Assembly: GCA_966250015.1 (NCBI GenBank)
Contig: CBINFS010000001.1
Coordinates: 1 to 64,000 of the forward strand
Length of the DNA: 64,000 nt
Direction: 5' to 3'
From: CBINFS01 sp966250015
GTDB taxonomy: Bacteria > Bacteroidota > Rhodothermia > Rhodothermales > DASSAV01
Below the pieces are notes generated by a model. The model saw only the letters and a list, made by a program, of their open reading frames with translations. It was not told the origin of the DNA and did not search any database. Positions 55,489 to 64,000 of this stretch are shown in pieces. The position numbers and the translations under genes were made by a program. Position 1 is the stretch's first letter; each line of letters opens with the position of its first letter.

Positions 55489-56180
55489 GCTACCAGTTGG
55501 CCATGTTGAGTTGAAACCACGCCGTCTCGATGAGGGAGAAGGCCATCGAGGAGAACGGAGGCCAGAAAGTCGGCTGCTTCTTTCGGGGTGAAGTTTTCCA
55601 CGTTTCCGCATGCTGCCTCTTGTCCGTCCAGCGTCAGGTGCATCAGAAAACCGTTGATGTTGCCGAAAATCATGTGGGCAACGGCAGACGAGGGCAGCCG
55701 CCTCATTTCGCCGGAGGCCATCGCCTCTTCCAGGTGTACGATCAGCGAGTCTATGAGCCTGTTGCGTTGCTGATTGAAATACGCGGCCTGATCCGGCTGC
55801 TCGCTGAAGACCATTCGGTGCGCCACCTTCATCATCAACATGAACATGTCCTGGTGGCCCAGGAAGAAGCCGAAGGTGGATTCGAGGAAGCCTCTGAAAA
55901 CGTCCCGAAAAGAACGATCGGCCCTGTTTTCTGACGAAAACGCGGTTTCCAATAGGTGAATGAAGTCGTCGTAGAATTCATCGAAGATGGCATAGAGGAT
56001 GTCTGCCTTGCCTTCGAAATAGTTGTAGAGAGTTCCTTTTCCGAACTCGGCCCGCTGTGCAATTTCATCGAGCGTGGCGTGCGTAAAACCCTTTTCGGCA
56101 AATACTGCCCGCGCTGCCTGAAGCATTTCGCGTCGCCGAAGTTGTTTTTCGCGGTCGCGGCGGGAGAGGTTATTCTCCAT
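55485..56180 (-). CDS. TetR/AcrR-family repressor
   Basis: 231 residues. N-terminal helix-turn-helix (about 12-60) with AARAVFAEKGFTHATLDEIAQRAEFGKGTLYNYFEGKADIL, a classical TetR signature. The C-terminal ligand domain diverges. It is the first gene of the efflux run and overlaps tolC by four bases, so it most likely represses its own operon and responds to a pump substrate. No operator was identified in the 304-bp gap upstream. Confidence 0.94.
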   Translation of the reverse strand: MENNLSRRDREKQLRRREMLQAARAVFAEKGFTHATLDEIAQRAEFGKGTLYNYFEGKADILYAIFDEFYDDFIHLLETAFSSENRADRSFRDVFRGFLESTFGFFLGHQDMFMLMMKVAHRMVFSEQPDQAAYFNQQRNRLIDSLIVHLEEAMASGEMRRLPSSAVAHMIFGNINGFLMHLTLDGQEAACGNVENFTPKEAADFLASVLLDGLLPHRDGVVSTQHGQLVA

Positions 56181-56484
56181 ATTGCAGCGAGTGACGATAG
56201 TTGGTTAGACAAGAAAAATGACTCCTCGGTCATCTTTCGACCAATACGTCACATAGTGACCGGTGATTCACTTCAATTGTTAAGATTTGTTTAAGACGGG
56301 ATGGGCTGTGTCTTGAAGTGAGGGGCACAATAGGCTCTATACGAAATTGGGAATGGCGAGGTTACACCATTTCTTCATTTTATTTTCAACTCGCACGTGA
56401 CGTCGGATAGGCCAGACTAATCCCGTATGCAGGCCGGCGATGGGAGAAATGGGGCAGGGCTGACCGCCTGCCCTGATGTCGAGG
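56181..56484. other. Gap upstream of the efflux operon
   Basis: 304 bp between the tetR start and the manC stop. It should hold the efflux promoter and TetR operator, not identified. A hairpin GGGCAGG-8-CCTGCCC around 56452-56473 lies just downstream of manC on the minus strand and may be its terminator, although the T-run after it is poor. Confidence 0.45.
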
Positions 56485-57561
56485 TCAGATGTACTTCTCC
56501 AGATTCCAGGCGTGCAGGTGCTCGACCACGTTTTTTACCTGCTGGGCGCTATCGCGGTTACACACCAGCACGGCATCTTCGGAGTCAACCACCACGGCAT
56601 CATCGATGCCAACCACGACGATCAGGCGGTCTCCGGCGTGAACCAGGCAGCGGTTGGCGTTGTGCAGAATGGCGTTACCGCGGACCGTATTGCCCAGCTC
56701 GTTTTTCTCTCCTAGCTCGTATACCGCACGCCAGTCGCCGACGTCGCTCCAGCCGAAGGATCCGGGTACGACGTAGACCTTTTCGGAGCGTTCCATCACC
56801 CCGTAGTCGATCGAGATACGCGGACATTCTCGGAAGGCCTGTTCAACCGTCTGGCGCTCATTTTCAGTGCCGACGGTTTCCCAAAGGGGGGCGAAAGCTT
56901 CGTATGCTTGCGGAAGGTGACGGCGAATTTCCTCGATGATGCTTTCGGCCCGCCAGATGAACATGCCGCTGTTCCACAGGAAATCGCCCGAATGCAGAAA
57001 GCGTTCTGCAGTTGAGCGGTCCGGCTTCTCGGCAAAGGTTTTGACCGGATATGCGCGAAGCTGTTCGAGCGAGACTTCGTGTGGGGTGTCGGCCTGAATG
57101 TATCCGAAACCGGTTTCGGGGTGTGTCGGGTAGATGCCGATCGTGACGAGTGATCCCGGTTCCTGGGCCGTTTCGATGGCGACCCCCAGCACGCGATGGA
57201 ACTGGCGCACGTTGGTGATGACGTGATCGGCCGGCAGGACGATCACGGTGGCGTCGGGGTCTTTCGCCAGCAGCTTGATCGTGGCGTAGGTGATGCAAGG
57301 AGCCGTGTTTTTGCTGATGGGCTCCGCGAGGATGTTCTCTTCGGGGATGGCCGGGAGCTGGTCGCGCGTTTGTTCGACGTAGCGGTCGTGCGTGACGACG
57401 TAGCACCGCTCAGGCGGCACGATTCCTTGCAGGCGGGCGACCGTATTCTGGATGAGGGTGCCGTTTCCGACCACTTCAAGGAACTGCTTGGGACGGCGCT
57501 GCCGGCTCTGTGGCCAGAACCGGCTGCCGATCCCTCCCGCCATAATTACTGCATGAACCAT
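56485..57561 (-). CDS. manC: Mannose-1-phosphate guanylyltransferase
   Basis: Makes GDP-mannose for glycan synthesis. 358 residues: pyrophosphorylase signature AVIMAGGIGSRFWPQSRQRRPKQFLE (about 4-30), NTAPCITYA, VLPADHVI, ETGFGYIQ with VKTFAEKPD, and FLWNSGMFIWRAE. It ends after the nucleotidyltransferase and left-handed-helix portion; the phosphomannose-isomerase domain found in bifunctional enzymes is absent. It could supply the polysaccharide pathway begun by the WcaJ-like enzyme, although the genes are far apart. Confidence 0.94.
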   Translation of the reverse strand: MVHAVIMAGGIGSRFWPQSRQRRPKQFLEVVGNGTLIQNTVARLQGIVPPERCYVVTHDRYVEQTRDQLPAIPEENILAEPISKNTAPCITYATIKLLAKDPDATVIVLPADHVITNVRQFHRVLGVAIETAQEPGSLVTIGIYPTHPETGFGYIQADTPHEVSLEQLRAYPVKTFAEKPDRSTAERFLHSGDFLWNSGMFIWRAESIIEEIRRHLPQAYEAFAPLWETVGTENERQTVEQAFRECPRISIDYGVMERSEKVYVVPGSFGWSDVGDWRAVYELGEKNELGNTVRGNAILHNANRCLVHAGDRLIVVVGIDDAVVVDSEDAVLVCNRDSAQQVKNVVEHLHAWNLEKYI

Positions 57562-57719
57562 GATAACTCGCCCAACCTCTCCTTTAATTCAGAATTGTTC
57601 TACGAAACTACATAAAGGTAACGGAAAAACCAGATCGAAGCGCCTGCTCCATTAACGTGATCTCACCGCAGACACCTGCAAGATACTTTTCATGCCAAAT
57701 GGTTCCTTAATCCAACGGG

Positions 57720-57748
57720 TTGCTCTAACCTCATCTTGTTCTTATTCT
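57720..57748 (+). promoter_or_regulatory. Promoter candidate of the Nramp-related gene
   Basis: TTGCTC (57720-57725), 17-bp spacer, TATTCT (57743-57748), about 90 bases before the ATG at 57841, in the 279-bp gap shared with divergent manC. Confidence 0.45.
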
Positions 57749-57840
57749 CAGTGCGTGGGTTCGGAGACACCTCTTATAGAATGCTCGGTGAAGTATCCCA
57801 TTCTTGCGGGCGCCGGGTTTTCGAGCGGTAACAGCCTCTT

Positions 57841-59256
57841 ATGCTTGAAAAAACTGAGATTGAACGGCCCTCATTGATCAAAAGGCCGCCTACCGGGTTG
57901 GCGGTACTGCTCCTGGTCGGTCCGTCTTTTGTCTGGACAGCGGAGTACATCGGTTCGGGTGAGGTCATACTGGCCACTCGCACTGGTGGCATTTTGGGTA
58001 CGGCCATCATCTGGGCGGTCGTTTCAGGCATTTTTCTCAAGTACTGGATCGGGATGAGCGGCGCCCGGTACACGGTGTGTACGGGCGAGGGCATGATCGA
58101 CATGTTCGATCGAATACCTGGTCCTTCGCACTGGGTCGTCTGGATCGTGTTGATTGCCCAGCTGGCCACCGCCGCGATCTCCATTGGGTCGATTGCCTCT
58201 GCCGCCGGGGTTTTTATCAGCAGCATCGTCCCGATCACGCCCTACATAGCCGGATGGCTCGTGACGATTCTGGCCGTTACCGTGGTGTGGTCGGGGGCGT
58301 TTGCAAGCCTCAAGGCCGTCATGAGCTTTTTCGTAGCCCTGATCATCCTGGGGGTGTTCTACGTGGCCTATCACGTTTTTCCCGGGATGGAGACATTCAT
58401 CAGGGGCCTCGTTCCGACCGTTCCGACGGTTCCCGAGTGGGCGCTCGCAAAGGGCATCGGCGAAAATCCGTGGGAAGAGATACTGCCGCTGATCGGTTGG
58501 GGAGCGGGCGGTTTTGCAAGCCAGGTCTGGTACACGTATTGGGTGCTCGGCGCTGGATACGGAGCTGCGGAAGGACGTGAGTACGGCCAACCGGCGGACG
58601 TCGGGAAGCTCAAGTCCATGTCCGTCCCGGATGCAAAGCGCATTAGGGGCTGGTGCCGTGTCGTATATACGGATGCGACGGTGGCCATGCTGATCGGGAC
58701 GACCGTGACCGTTGGCTTTCTCATTGCCGGGGCAGGCGTTCTCGGACCGCGCGAGCTTGCACCCGATGGAGCGCAGGTCGCCATCACTTTGTCGTCCATT
58801 TTTTCTTCCCGGTGGGGAGAGCTGGGAGGGTTGTTGTTTATGATTGGCGGAACTTCCGCCCTGATCGCCACACAGGTGGGACAGCTCGCGGGCTGGCCCA
58901 GATTGTTGGCCGACAGTGTCCGGATCTGTATCCCGGCGTTCAAACGAAAGCTGGAATGGAAAAAGCAGTTCCGCTTTTTCCTTCTCCTCTTTCTTTTTAC
59001 CAACATGGTCATCGTGTTTACGCTGGGGCTTCAGCCGGTCGTGCTGGTGCAGCTGGGCGCCGTGCTCGACGGGCTCTTGCTGACGCCGTTGCAAGCCATC
59101 TGGGTGGGCATCGGGTTGTACTTCGTGTTGCCACGGCTCTACAATGAAGAGACCCGGGACATCGTTCGGCCGCACTGGATATTTGGAGTTGGGCTTTTCA
59201 TTGCATTTCTCGTGTTCGGCTATTTCTGTATCTTCCAGCTTCCACGTTACTTTTGA
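57841..59256 (+). CDS. Nramp-related membrane transporter lacking canonical metal motif
   Basis: 471 residues with about 11 hydrophobic segments in the Nramp arrangement. Canonical Nramp proteins have DPGN in helix 1 and a Met/His pair in helix 6 for Mn2+/Fe2+. Here helix 1 reads EYIGSGEVILATRTGG, and I found no MPH-like motif in the helix 6 region (ILPLIGWGAGGFASQVWYTYW). This resembles the divergent Nramp-related group, some of which carry Mg2+ or unknown solutes. An alcohol dehydrogenase gene follows 9 bp later. Confidence 0.8.
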   Translation: MLEKTEIERPSLIKRPPTGLAVLLLVGPSFVWTAEYIGSGEVILATRTGGILGTAIIWAVVSGIFLKYWIGMSGARYTVCTGEGMIDMFDRIPGPSHWVVWIVLIAQLATAAISIGSIASAAGVFISSIVPITPYIAGWLVTILAVTVVWSGAFASLKAVMSFFVALIILGVFYVAYHVFPGMETFIRGLVPTVPTVPEWALAKGIGENPWEEILPLIGWGAGGFASQVWYTYWVLGAGYGAAEGREYGQPADVGKLKSMSVPDAKRIRGWCRVVYTDATVAMLIGTTVTVGFLIAGAGVLGPRELAPDGAQVAITLSSIFSSRWGELGGLLFMIGGTSALIATQVGQLAGWPRLLADSVRICIPAFKRKLEWKKQFRFFLLLFLFTNMVIVFTLGLQPVVLVQLGAVLDGLLLTPLQAIWVGIGLYFVLPRLYNEETRDIVRPHWIFGVGLFIAFLVFGYFCIFQLPRYF

Positions 59257-59265
59257 GGCAGGATC

Positions 59266-60315
59266 ATGCGCGTCGCATTATTGACTGGTCCGAAGAGAAT
59301 TGAAATCGAGGAGCGGCCCGTTCCTCAGCCGGGACCGGGCGAAGTGCTCGTCAAAGTAGGGGCGGTTGGAGTATGCGGATCCGACGTGCATTATTACGCG
59401 GAAGGGCGAATCGGCTCGGCTAAGGTGGTATACCCCACGGTGCTCGGCCACGAACCGTCGGGAGTCGTCGAGGCCGTTGGGGAAGGCGTCAGCCTCGAGC
59501 CGGGCACCCGGATCGCCGTTGAGCCGGCTTACCCCTGTGGGCGGTGCGAGCACTGCCGGGATGGGCGGGGCAACATATGCCCGAACGTTCAATTTCTCGC
59601 AACCCCGCCCATCGAAGGCATCTTCGCCCAGTACAAGCTGATGCCCGAGTCGTCGTGTATACCGATCCCCGACACGATGACCCTCGTGGAAGGTGCGTTG
59701 CTTGAGCCGCTTGGGGTGGCGCTTCATGCCGTGCGGCTTGCGCACATCGAGGTGGGGGATAGCGTTGGGATCTTCGGCTCGGGGCCGATCGGTCTCGTCA
59801 CGCTGCTTGCGGCTCGCGCCGCCGGCGCCGACCGCATCTTCATGACCGACCTCGTTCCGGAGCGCCTGGCCTTCGCCCGACAGCTGGGCGCTACGGCCGT
59901 GATGAACCCGGCTGACGGCGACGTGATCGAGTGGATTCACGACGAGACGAATGGACGGGGAGTGGACGTCACGTTCGAAGCGGCAGGTGAGCAACAGACG
60001 GTAACCCACGCCTGTATTGCCGCTCGCATCGGCGGCCAGGCGCTCATTATTGGCATACCCGCCGTGGATGAAATATCGATCCCCATCCACGAAGTCAGGC
60101 GCCGCGAACTGTGCATCCAGAACGTACGTCGCTCCAATCGTGAAGCCGATCGCAGCCTGGAGCTGGTGGCGTCGGGCCGGATCGACCTGAAACCGCTGGC
60201 GACGCATTTCTTCCCGCTCGATCAGGTTGGGAAAGCGCTCGATCTGGCGCACAATCGTGCGGACGGAGTCATCCGCGCCATCGTTCAGCCCAACATGGAC
60301 CTTGCCGGTGCATGA
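59266..60315 (+). CDS. Zinc-dependent alcohol/polyol dehydrogenase
   Basis: MDR-family NAD(P)-dependent dehydrogenase, closest in style to sorbitol/xylitol or threonine dehydrogenases. 349 residues. Catalytic zinc ligands in VGVCGSDVHYYAEG (Cys near 37) and LGHEPSG. Structural zinc site CGRCEHCRDGRGNIC (four Cys, about 90-104). Rossmann motif GIFGSGPIGLVTLLAAR near 170. HYYAEGRIG after the first cysteine is typical of sorbitol dehydrogenase. The gene begins 9 bp after the transporter, so substrate uptake and oxidation may be coupled. Confidence 0.9.
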   Translation: MRVALLTGPKRIEIEERPVPQPGPGEVLVKVGAVGVCGSDVHYYAEGRIGSAKVVYPTVLGHEPSGVVEAVGEGVSLEPGTRIAVEPAYPCGRCEHCRDGRGNICPNVQFLATPPIEGIFAQYKLMPESSCIPIPDTMTLVEGALLEPLGVALHAVRLAHIEVGDSVGIFGSGPIGLVTLLAARAAGADRIFMTDLVPERLAFARQLGATAVMNPADGDVIEWIHDETNGRGVDVTFEAAGEQQTVTHACIAARIGGQALIIGIPAVDEISIPIHEVRRRELCIQNVRRSNREADRSLELVASGRIDLKPLATHFFPLDQVGKALDLAHNRADGVIRAIVQPNMDLAGA

Positions 60316-60366
60316 CGCCGTGGCTATCGGCCACTTCTTTTATCCCGGTCTCCTGATTTCCGTTAG

Positions 60367-61248
60367 ATGAATCGCACTTTCGTTGTTCTCGCTGCGACCA
60401 TTTTTTTCTGGGCGTCAGCGTTTCCGGGTATCCGTGCCGGTCTTGAAGGCTATTCGCCGTTCCAGCTCGCTGCCTTCCGGTACGTCATCGCGTCACTGGT
60501 GCTCGTTCTGATAGCCATAAAGCGCAAAATCCGGGTTGTCGATGTGGGGGACGTGCCTCGATTATTCTCCCTGGGGCTGACGGGTTTTACGATCTACAAC
60601 CTTGCACTCAATTACGGTGAGCTAACCGTTACGGCGGGGGCGGCCAGCTTCATCATCAATACGGTGCCGGTATTTACGGCGCTGCTTTCGGTGCTGCTGC
60701 TCAAGGAGAAGGTGAGTGTGCGTGGGTGGGTTGGCATGGCGGTGAGCTTTGCCGGGGTTTCGCTGATCGCGCTTGGGGAGGGCCAGGGTTTTCACCTCGA
60801 GGCGGGCGCGCTATTGATACTGCTCTCAGCCATTACGGCAAGCATTTACAACGTGATACAAAAACCCCTGCTCGGCAAGTATAGCCCTTTTGGGATCGTC
60901 TGCTATGCGATCTGGTTCGGGACGATCTTGCTGCTGCCATTTCTCTGGAACGTCCCGGAACGATTGGCCACGGCGTCTCTACACTCGACGCTCTCGGTGG
61001 TTTACCTCGGGATACTGCCCGGGGCGGTGGCTTACTGGGCGTGGTCGGTTGCCCTCTCCCGGATGGAGGCCTCGCGGGCGGTCACGTTCCTCTACCTGGT
61101 GCCGCCCGTTTCGATCGTCGTTTCTTTTATCTGGTTGGGAGAGCTACCCACGTGGATCTCCCTGATCGGTGGTATTCTGGCGATGAGCGGCGTGCTTCTC
61201 GTCAATACTCGCTCCCGTCGAACGCACCGGTCCGTCGCCAACGGATGA
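60367..61248 (+). CDS. EamA/DMT-family transporter
   Basis: Ten-helix drug/metabolite transporter of 293 residues made of two EamA repeats (about 5-135 and 145-285): FWASAFPGIRAGLEGYSP, PVFTALLSVLLLKEKVSVRGW, then LLILLSAITASIYNVIQKPLLGKY and PPVSIVVSFIWLGELPTW. Related proteins export amino acids or metabolites. It follows the dehydrogenase by 51 bp. Its stop is directly followed by the stop of the convergent gene at 61249, with no spacer. Confidence 0.92.
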   Translation: MNRTFVVLAATIFFWASAFPGIRAGLEGYSPFQLAAFRYVIASLVLVLIAIKRKIRVVDVGDVPRLFSLGLTGFTIYNLALNYGELTVTAGAASFIINTVPVFTALLSVLLLKEKVSVRGWVGMAVSFAGVSLIALGEGQGFHLEAGALLILLSAITASIYNVIQKPLLGKYSPFGIVCYAIWFGTILLLPFLWNVPERLATASLHSTLSVVYLGILPGAVAYWAWSVALSRMEASRAVTFLYLVPPVSIVVSFIWLGELPTWISLIGGILAMSGVLLVNTRSRRTHRSVANG

Positions 61249-61593
61249 TCACTTCGCCTTTATGGTGGATATGCTCCGGCGTTCGGCGATGACGGACAGG
61301 ATCCAGATGGCGACCCAGAGCGCCACGAGCATCCACCATTGGCCGACGGCTAACAGGACGACATTCGTCAAATAGAGGACGTGGAAGAACCATCCGGGCG
61401 GTGCGGCGTCGGATTTTCGATTCAATTGCGCAAGCGTACCGGAAAACGCCGCTACGATCTTAAGCAGAAGCATCAGCGGTGTATAAATCAGGATGATCCA
61501 CCGTGCCCAGGATGCTTCTGCAAAAACGGCCCAGGCGATTAGGGCGGTAACGGCGAGATCGATCAGTACGTTTTTGAGCCAGTTCATTGTCAT
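61249..61593 (-). CDS. Small membrane protein, unknown
   Basis: 114 residues with about four hydrophobic segments (7-25, 30-52, 68-84, 85-104), one charged loop (QLNRKSDAAPPG) and a basic end (ERRSISTIKAK). No known family recognised. ATG at 61593 or 61587. Confidence 0.7.
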   Translation of the reverse strand: MTMNWLKNVLIDLAVTALIAWAVFAEASWARWIILIYTPLMLLLKIVAAFSGTLAQLNRKSDAAPPGWFFHVLYLTNVVLLAVGQWWMLVALWVAIWILSVIAERRSISTIKAK

Positions 61594-61779
61594 TTACGAT
61601 GTGCACCGACGTGGCCTGCACCTGCGAGTAATCGACGGCTCCCCAGCAAGCTTTAGCATTGAACACTCGGCAACCGGAACAGAGATGCCGTGCGCGTTTA
61701 CTATTTACCTGTTTCGACCCGCGAGGCCGGTCTGGAGATAAGGTAAACCAAACATAAAAACAAAAAAGAACACGACCGA

Positions 61780-62793
61780 ATGATCCGTATCATCCAGTAC
61801 GGCCTGGGACCAATCGGGCTGGAGTCCGCACGTACGATTCTCGAAAAAAGCGGGTCGGGACGGCTGGAGCTCGTCGGCGCGGTCGACATTGACCCTTCGA
61901 AGGTAGGTCGTGACCTCGGAGAGCTGTTAGGTTCGTCGAAACCAATGGGGATCGTGGTTACCGACGATCTCGATCGTCTTCTTGCGGACGAGCGGCCGGA
62001 CGTGGTGCTGCACACGACCTCTTCCTTCCTCGCGGGTGTGCGGGATCAGCTGCTGGCGTGCGTCCGTGCGGGGGCGCACGTCATATCCTCCACGGAGGAG
62101 CTGTTTTTTCCCTTCGACCGGCACCCCGAGCTTGCGGCCGAGCTGCACCAGGCGGCTGAAGACAACGGCGTCGTGATCCTCGGGACGGGGGTGAATCCGG
62201 GTTTCGCCATGGATACGCTGGCTCTCATGGCGACCGGTGTCTGCACTGACGTCTCTGCCATCCACGTACGGCGTGTCGTCGATGCGGGTAAGCGGCGGTT
62301 GCCGCTTCAACGCAAAATCGGGGTGGGATTGGAGCCCGCAGCCTTTGAGGAGAAAAAGAAGACCGGCACGTTCGGGCACGTCGGTTTGCGCGAATCCCTG
62401 CTTTTCGTTGCCGACGGGCTCGGGTGGCAGCTCGATCGCACCGAAGAAACCCTCGAACCGGTTATCGCTCAGGCGGACATGACAACCGCTCACCTGTCGG
62501 TGAAAAAGGGGCAGGTGGCGGGTCTTGCCCACCACATATCGGGCTTCGTCGCGGAGAAGGCGGTGCTGACCCTCGAGCTCAACATGTACGCCGGCGCCGA
62601 CGATCCGGTGGATGCCATTCACGTCGAAGGGACGCCGCCGATCGATCTGGTCATTCATGGCGGAATATTCGGCGACACGGCCACGGTCGGAGCCCTCACC
62701 AATGCCATTCCGCTCGTACTCAGGACTCGTCCCGGATTGCGTACGATGAAGGACCTGCCGGTGCCCCGCGTCTTTCTCTCGACGAACGGATAA
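61780..62793 (+). CDS. 2,4-diaminopentanoate dehydrogenase-like oxidoreductase
   Basis: 337 residues with an N-terminal Rossmann fold (RIIQYGLGPIGLESARTIL, about 3-21) and the DapB-like pattern seen in 2,4-diaminopentanoate dehydrogenases of ornithine fermentation (TTSSFLAGVRDQLLACVRAGAHVISSTEELFFP, then GTGVNPGFAMDTL). Whether it uses that substrate here is unknown; no ornithine-degradation genes are near. It ends 15 bp before the convergent trmH stop. Confidence 0.82.
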   Translation: MIRIIQYGLGPIGLESARTILEKSGSGRLELVGAVDIDPSKVGRDLGELLGSSKPMGIVVTDDLDRLLADERPDVVLHTTSSFLAGVRDQLLACVRAGAHVISSTEELFFPFDRHPELAAELHQAAEDNGVVILGTGVNPGFAMDTLALMATGVCTDVSAIHVRRVVDAGKRRLPLQRKIGVGLEPAAFEEKKKTGTFGHVGLRESLLFVADGLGWQLDRTEETLEPVIAQADMTTAHLSVKKGQVAGLAHHISGFVAEKAVLTLELNMYAGADDPVDAIHVEGTPPIDLVIHGGIFGDTATVGALTNAIPLVLRTRPGLRTMKDLPVPRVFLSTNG

Positions 62794-62808
62794 CCGTAGT
62801 CGACGGGA

Positions 62809-63555
62809 TCATTCGAATGCCCTTCGAAGGATCGCGTCCGAGCTTTTTACGCTCAGCATGCAGTAGACGGCGCGTAGGTGCGCGCGTTCGGCTTCGGACA
62901 GGTCACCGTGGAAGCCCTGTCTGTCGATCCGATCCTGCCGGGCGTGGTAGAGGCTCACCCCCGCCGCTACGGAGATATTGAAGCTCTGCATGAATCCGGA
63001 CATCGGAATGATGCAGGTCTGGTCGGCGAGGCGTACCATCTCGGGCGTCAGGCCGTCTCGTTCGTTGCCGAAGACGAGCGCGACCGGCTTTGTGAAGTCG
63101 ATCGAATCGATCGGGACGGCGTCTTCGTCGAGGTGCATGGCAACGATGTGATACCCCTTTTCTTTCAGGGCACGAGCGCAGGTCTCCGGCCGATCCCAGA
63201 CGCGGATGTCGAGCCATTTCTGGGCGCCCTGGGTCGTCCGGCGCGAGTGCTTATAAGGTTTTTCCCGAATGACGACGTGTAAATCCTGATACCCCAGGGC
63301 TTCAGCCGTCCGAATGACGGCGCTCACGTTTCCCGTGTTGGCCAATCCTTCAATGACCGGAACGACCGTGCGCGTTCGCCCCTCGACGACCTCGTTGATG
63401 CGTCGGAGCCTGCTTTCCGTGATGTAAGGTTTCAGGACTTCGATGATCTGCTCGTGATGGCGAGCCTTACCACCAAAAACGAGCCGGCCGGCATCGAACA
63501 GCGAAGCCCGGTCGCCGGCTCTTAGAAGCTCGTTCATGAGCTGGACGGCATCCAT
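62809..63555 (-). CDS. trmH: tRNA (guanosine-2'-O-)-methyltransferase TrmH type (SPOUT)
   Basis: 248 residues of the SpoU/SPOUT group: motif 1 LANTGNVSAVIRTAEALG (about 70-87), motif 2 LVFGNERDGLTPEMV (about 160-175) and motif 3 IPMSGFMQSFNISVAAGVSLYHAR (about 187-210), which form the knotted SAM site. The first 60 residues make a helical extension. Most likely methylates G18 in tRNA D-loops; related enzymes act on rRNA, so specificity is not certain. Confidence 0.93.
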   Translation of the reverse strand: MDAVQLMNELLRAGDRASLFDAGRLVFGGKARHHEQIIEVLKPYITESRLRRINEVVEGRTRTVVPVIEGLANTGNVSAVIRTAEALGYQDLHVVIREKPYKHSRRTTQGAQKWLDIRVWDRPETCARALKEKGYHIVAMHLDEDAVPIDSIDFTKPVALVFGNERDGLTPEMVRLADQTCIIPMSGFMQSFNISVAAGVSLYHARQDRIDRQGFHGDLSEAERAHLRAVYCMLSVKSSDAILRRAFE

Positions 63556-63664
63556 TGGGGAACTGAGATGGTTTTTGTTTACGAATGAGGTAGAATAACC
63601 GGGTGACCGAAGGGATATAGGTCTTATCCTTGTAGATCGTTACAACATCGCTTCTCCTTCGATT

Positions 63665-63693
63665 TTGCCGATAGTCGACCTGCCCGGTATACT
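63665..63693 (+). promoter_or_regulatory. Promoter of the SDR gene
   Basis: TTGCCG (63665-63670), 17-bp spacer, TATACT (63688-63693), 41 bases before the ATG at 63735. Confidence 0.55.
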
Positions 63694-63734
63694 GGGAGCG
63701 TAGTTAGCATTCACAACTTTCAATCAACGACGTC

Positions 63735-64000
63735 ATGAATTTAACGGATAAAGTTGCAATAGTAACGGGCGCCAGCAGCGGTATCGGCGCCGAGTTTGCC
63801 CGCATGCTCACGCAAAAGCAGGCATACGTGTACGGGTTCGCCCGGCGTGTGGATAGAATGGATAAGCTGAAGGAAGAAATTGGCGACCGCTTCGTTTCGG
63901 TGTTCTGCGACGTACGGGATGAAAAGTCGGTTGAAAGCGCCGTCAACGAAGTGGTGAAGCGGTCCGGGCGGATCGACGTGCTGATCAACAATGCCGGTCT
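63735..64000 (+). CDS. Short-chain dehydrogenase/reductase (5' part)
   Basis: Open at the right edge; 88 residues are visible. The N-terminal Rossmann motif VAIVTGASSGIGAEFAR (TGxxxGxG), CDVRDEKSV and VLINNAG (the NNAG motif) identify a classical SDR. Catalytic Tyr/Lys lie beyond the edge, and the substrate is unknown. Confidence 0.92.
   Translation, partial: MNLTDKVAIVTGASSGIGAEFARMLTQKQAYVYGFARRVDRMDKLKEEIGDRFVSVFCDVRDEKSVESAVNEVVKRSGRIDVLINNAG

Noticed and set aside
58024..59175. 383-codon minus frame inside the Nramp-related gene
   Set aside because: Composition (Gln/His/Arg-rich) is that of a reverse-strand shadow; the plus-strand protein has clear membrane helices.
59278..60252. 324-codon minus frame inside the dehydrogenase gene
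   Set aside because: The zinc and Rossmann motifs on the plus strand settle the coding strand.

Overview
The window reads as ordinary chromosomal DNA of a GC-rich (I estimate near 58-60 %), Gram-negative-type bacterium. Diderm features are an RND/adaptor/TolC efflux operon, an Mpl muropeptide-recycling ligase, an RlpA-like protein and lipobox proteins. A eukaryotic-type single-chain glycyl-tRNA synthetase, a zinc-free L31, FloA and a WcaJ-type sugar transferase, together with general sequence style, suggest the Rhodothermota/Bacteroidota side of the tree (perhaps Rhodothermales). This is inference; no search was run. Several promoters with a TTGNNN - 17 bp - TATNNT layout are visible, so the housekeeping sigma factor seems to use near-classical -35/-10 boxes. 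No rRNA, tRNA, CRISPR array or transposase was found.

Layout. 0-5 kb: molybdenum-cofactor genes (rhodanese, MocA-like, XdhC on minus; moaA and moaC on plus). 5-11 kb: membrane-stress and membrane-organisation genes (FloA, CNNM/CorC protein, PspA with a small PspA-like partner and a coiled-coil membrane protein) plus an enoyl-CoA hydratase. 11-17 kb: pyrimidine phosphorylase, L31, a solitary HEPN protein, UvrB, an exported FG-GAP-like protein and exonuclease III. 17.4-25.7 kb: the most unusual region, an imuB-dnaE2 mutagenic translesion cassette without imuA, facing a gene that fuses a prim-pol domain with altered catalytic residues to a RecA-like ATPase. The two promoter regions carry a similar operator-like sequence and perfect DnaA boxes. 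Two 217-218 bp copies of a structured repeat lie in the gaps on either side of the ATPase gene and its neighbour. 25.7-31 kb: ABC-F protein, a polyprenyl-phosphate sugar transferase and an asparagine-synthase-like enzyme (surface polysaccharide). 31-44 kb: ROK sugar kinase, acuC-acuB, RlpA-like protein, truA, aroK, rnhB, a membrane-anchored MurF-like ligase, an alpha/beta hydrolase, rho, radC and two unknowns. 44-57.6 kb: glyS, a lipoprotein, mpl, the tetR-tolC-hlyD-RND operon and manC. 57.8-64 kb: an Nramp-related transporter with an alcohol dehydrogenase, an EamA exporter, a diaminopentanoate-dehydrogenase-like oxidoreductase, TrmH and the start of an SDR gene.

Main hypothesis: the imuB-dnaE2 locus and the convergent prim-pol/RecA-like ATPase gene form one damage-responsive unit, the ATPase filling the role usually played by ImuA. 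Both ImuB and the prim-pol domain appear to have lost polymerase catalytic residues, so both may be structural or loading factors for DnaE2. Comparative genomics and expression data would test this.
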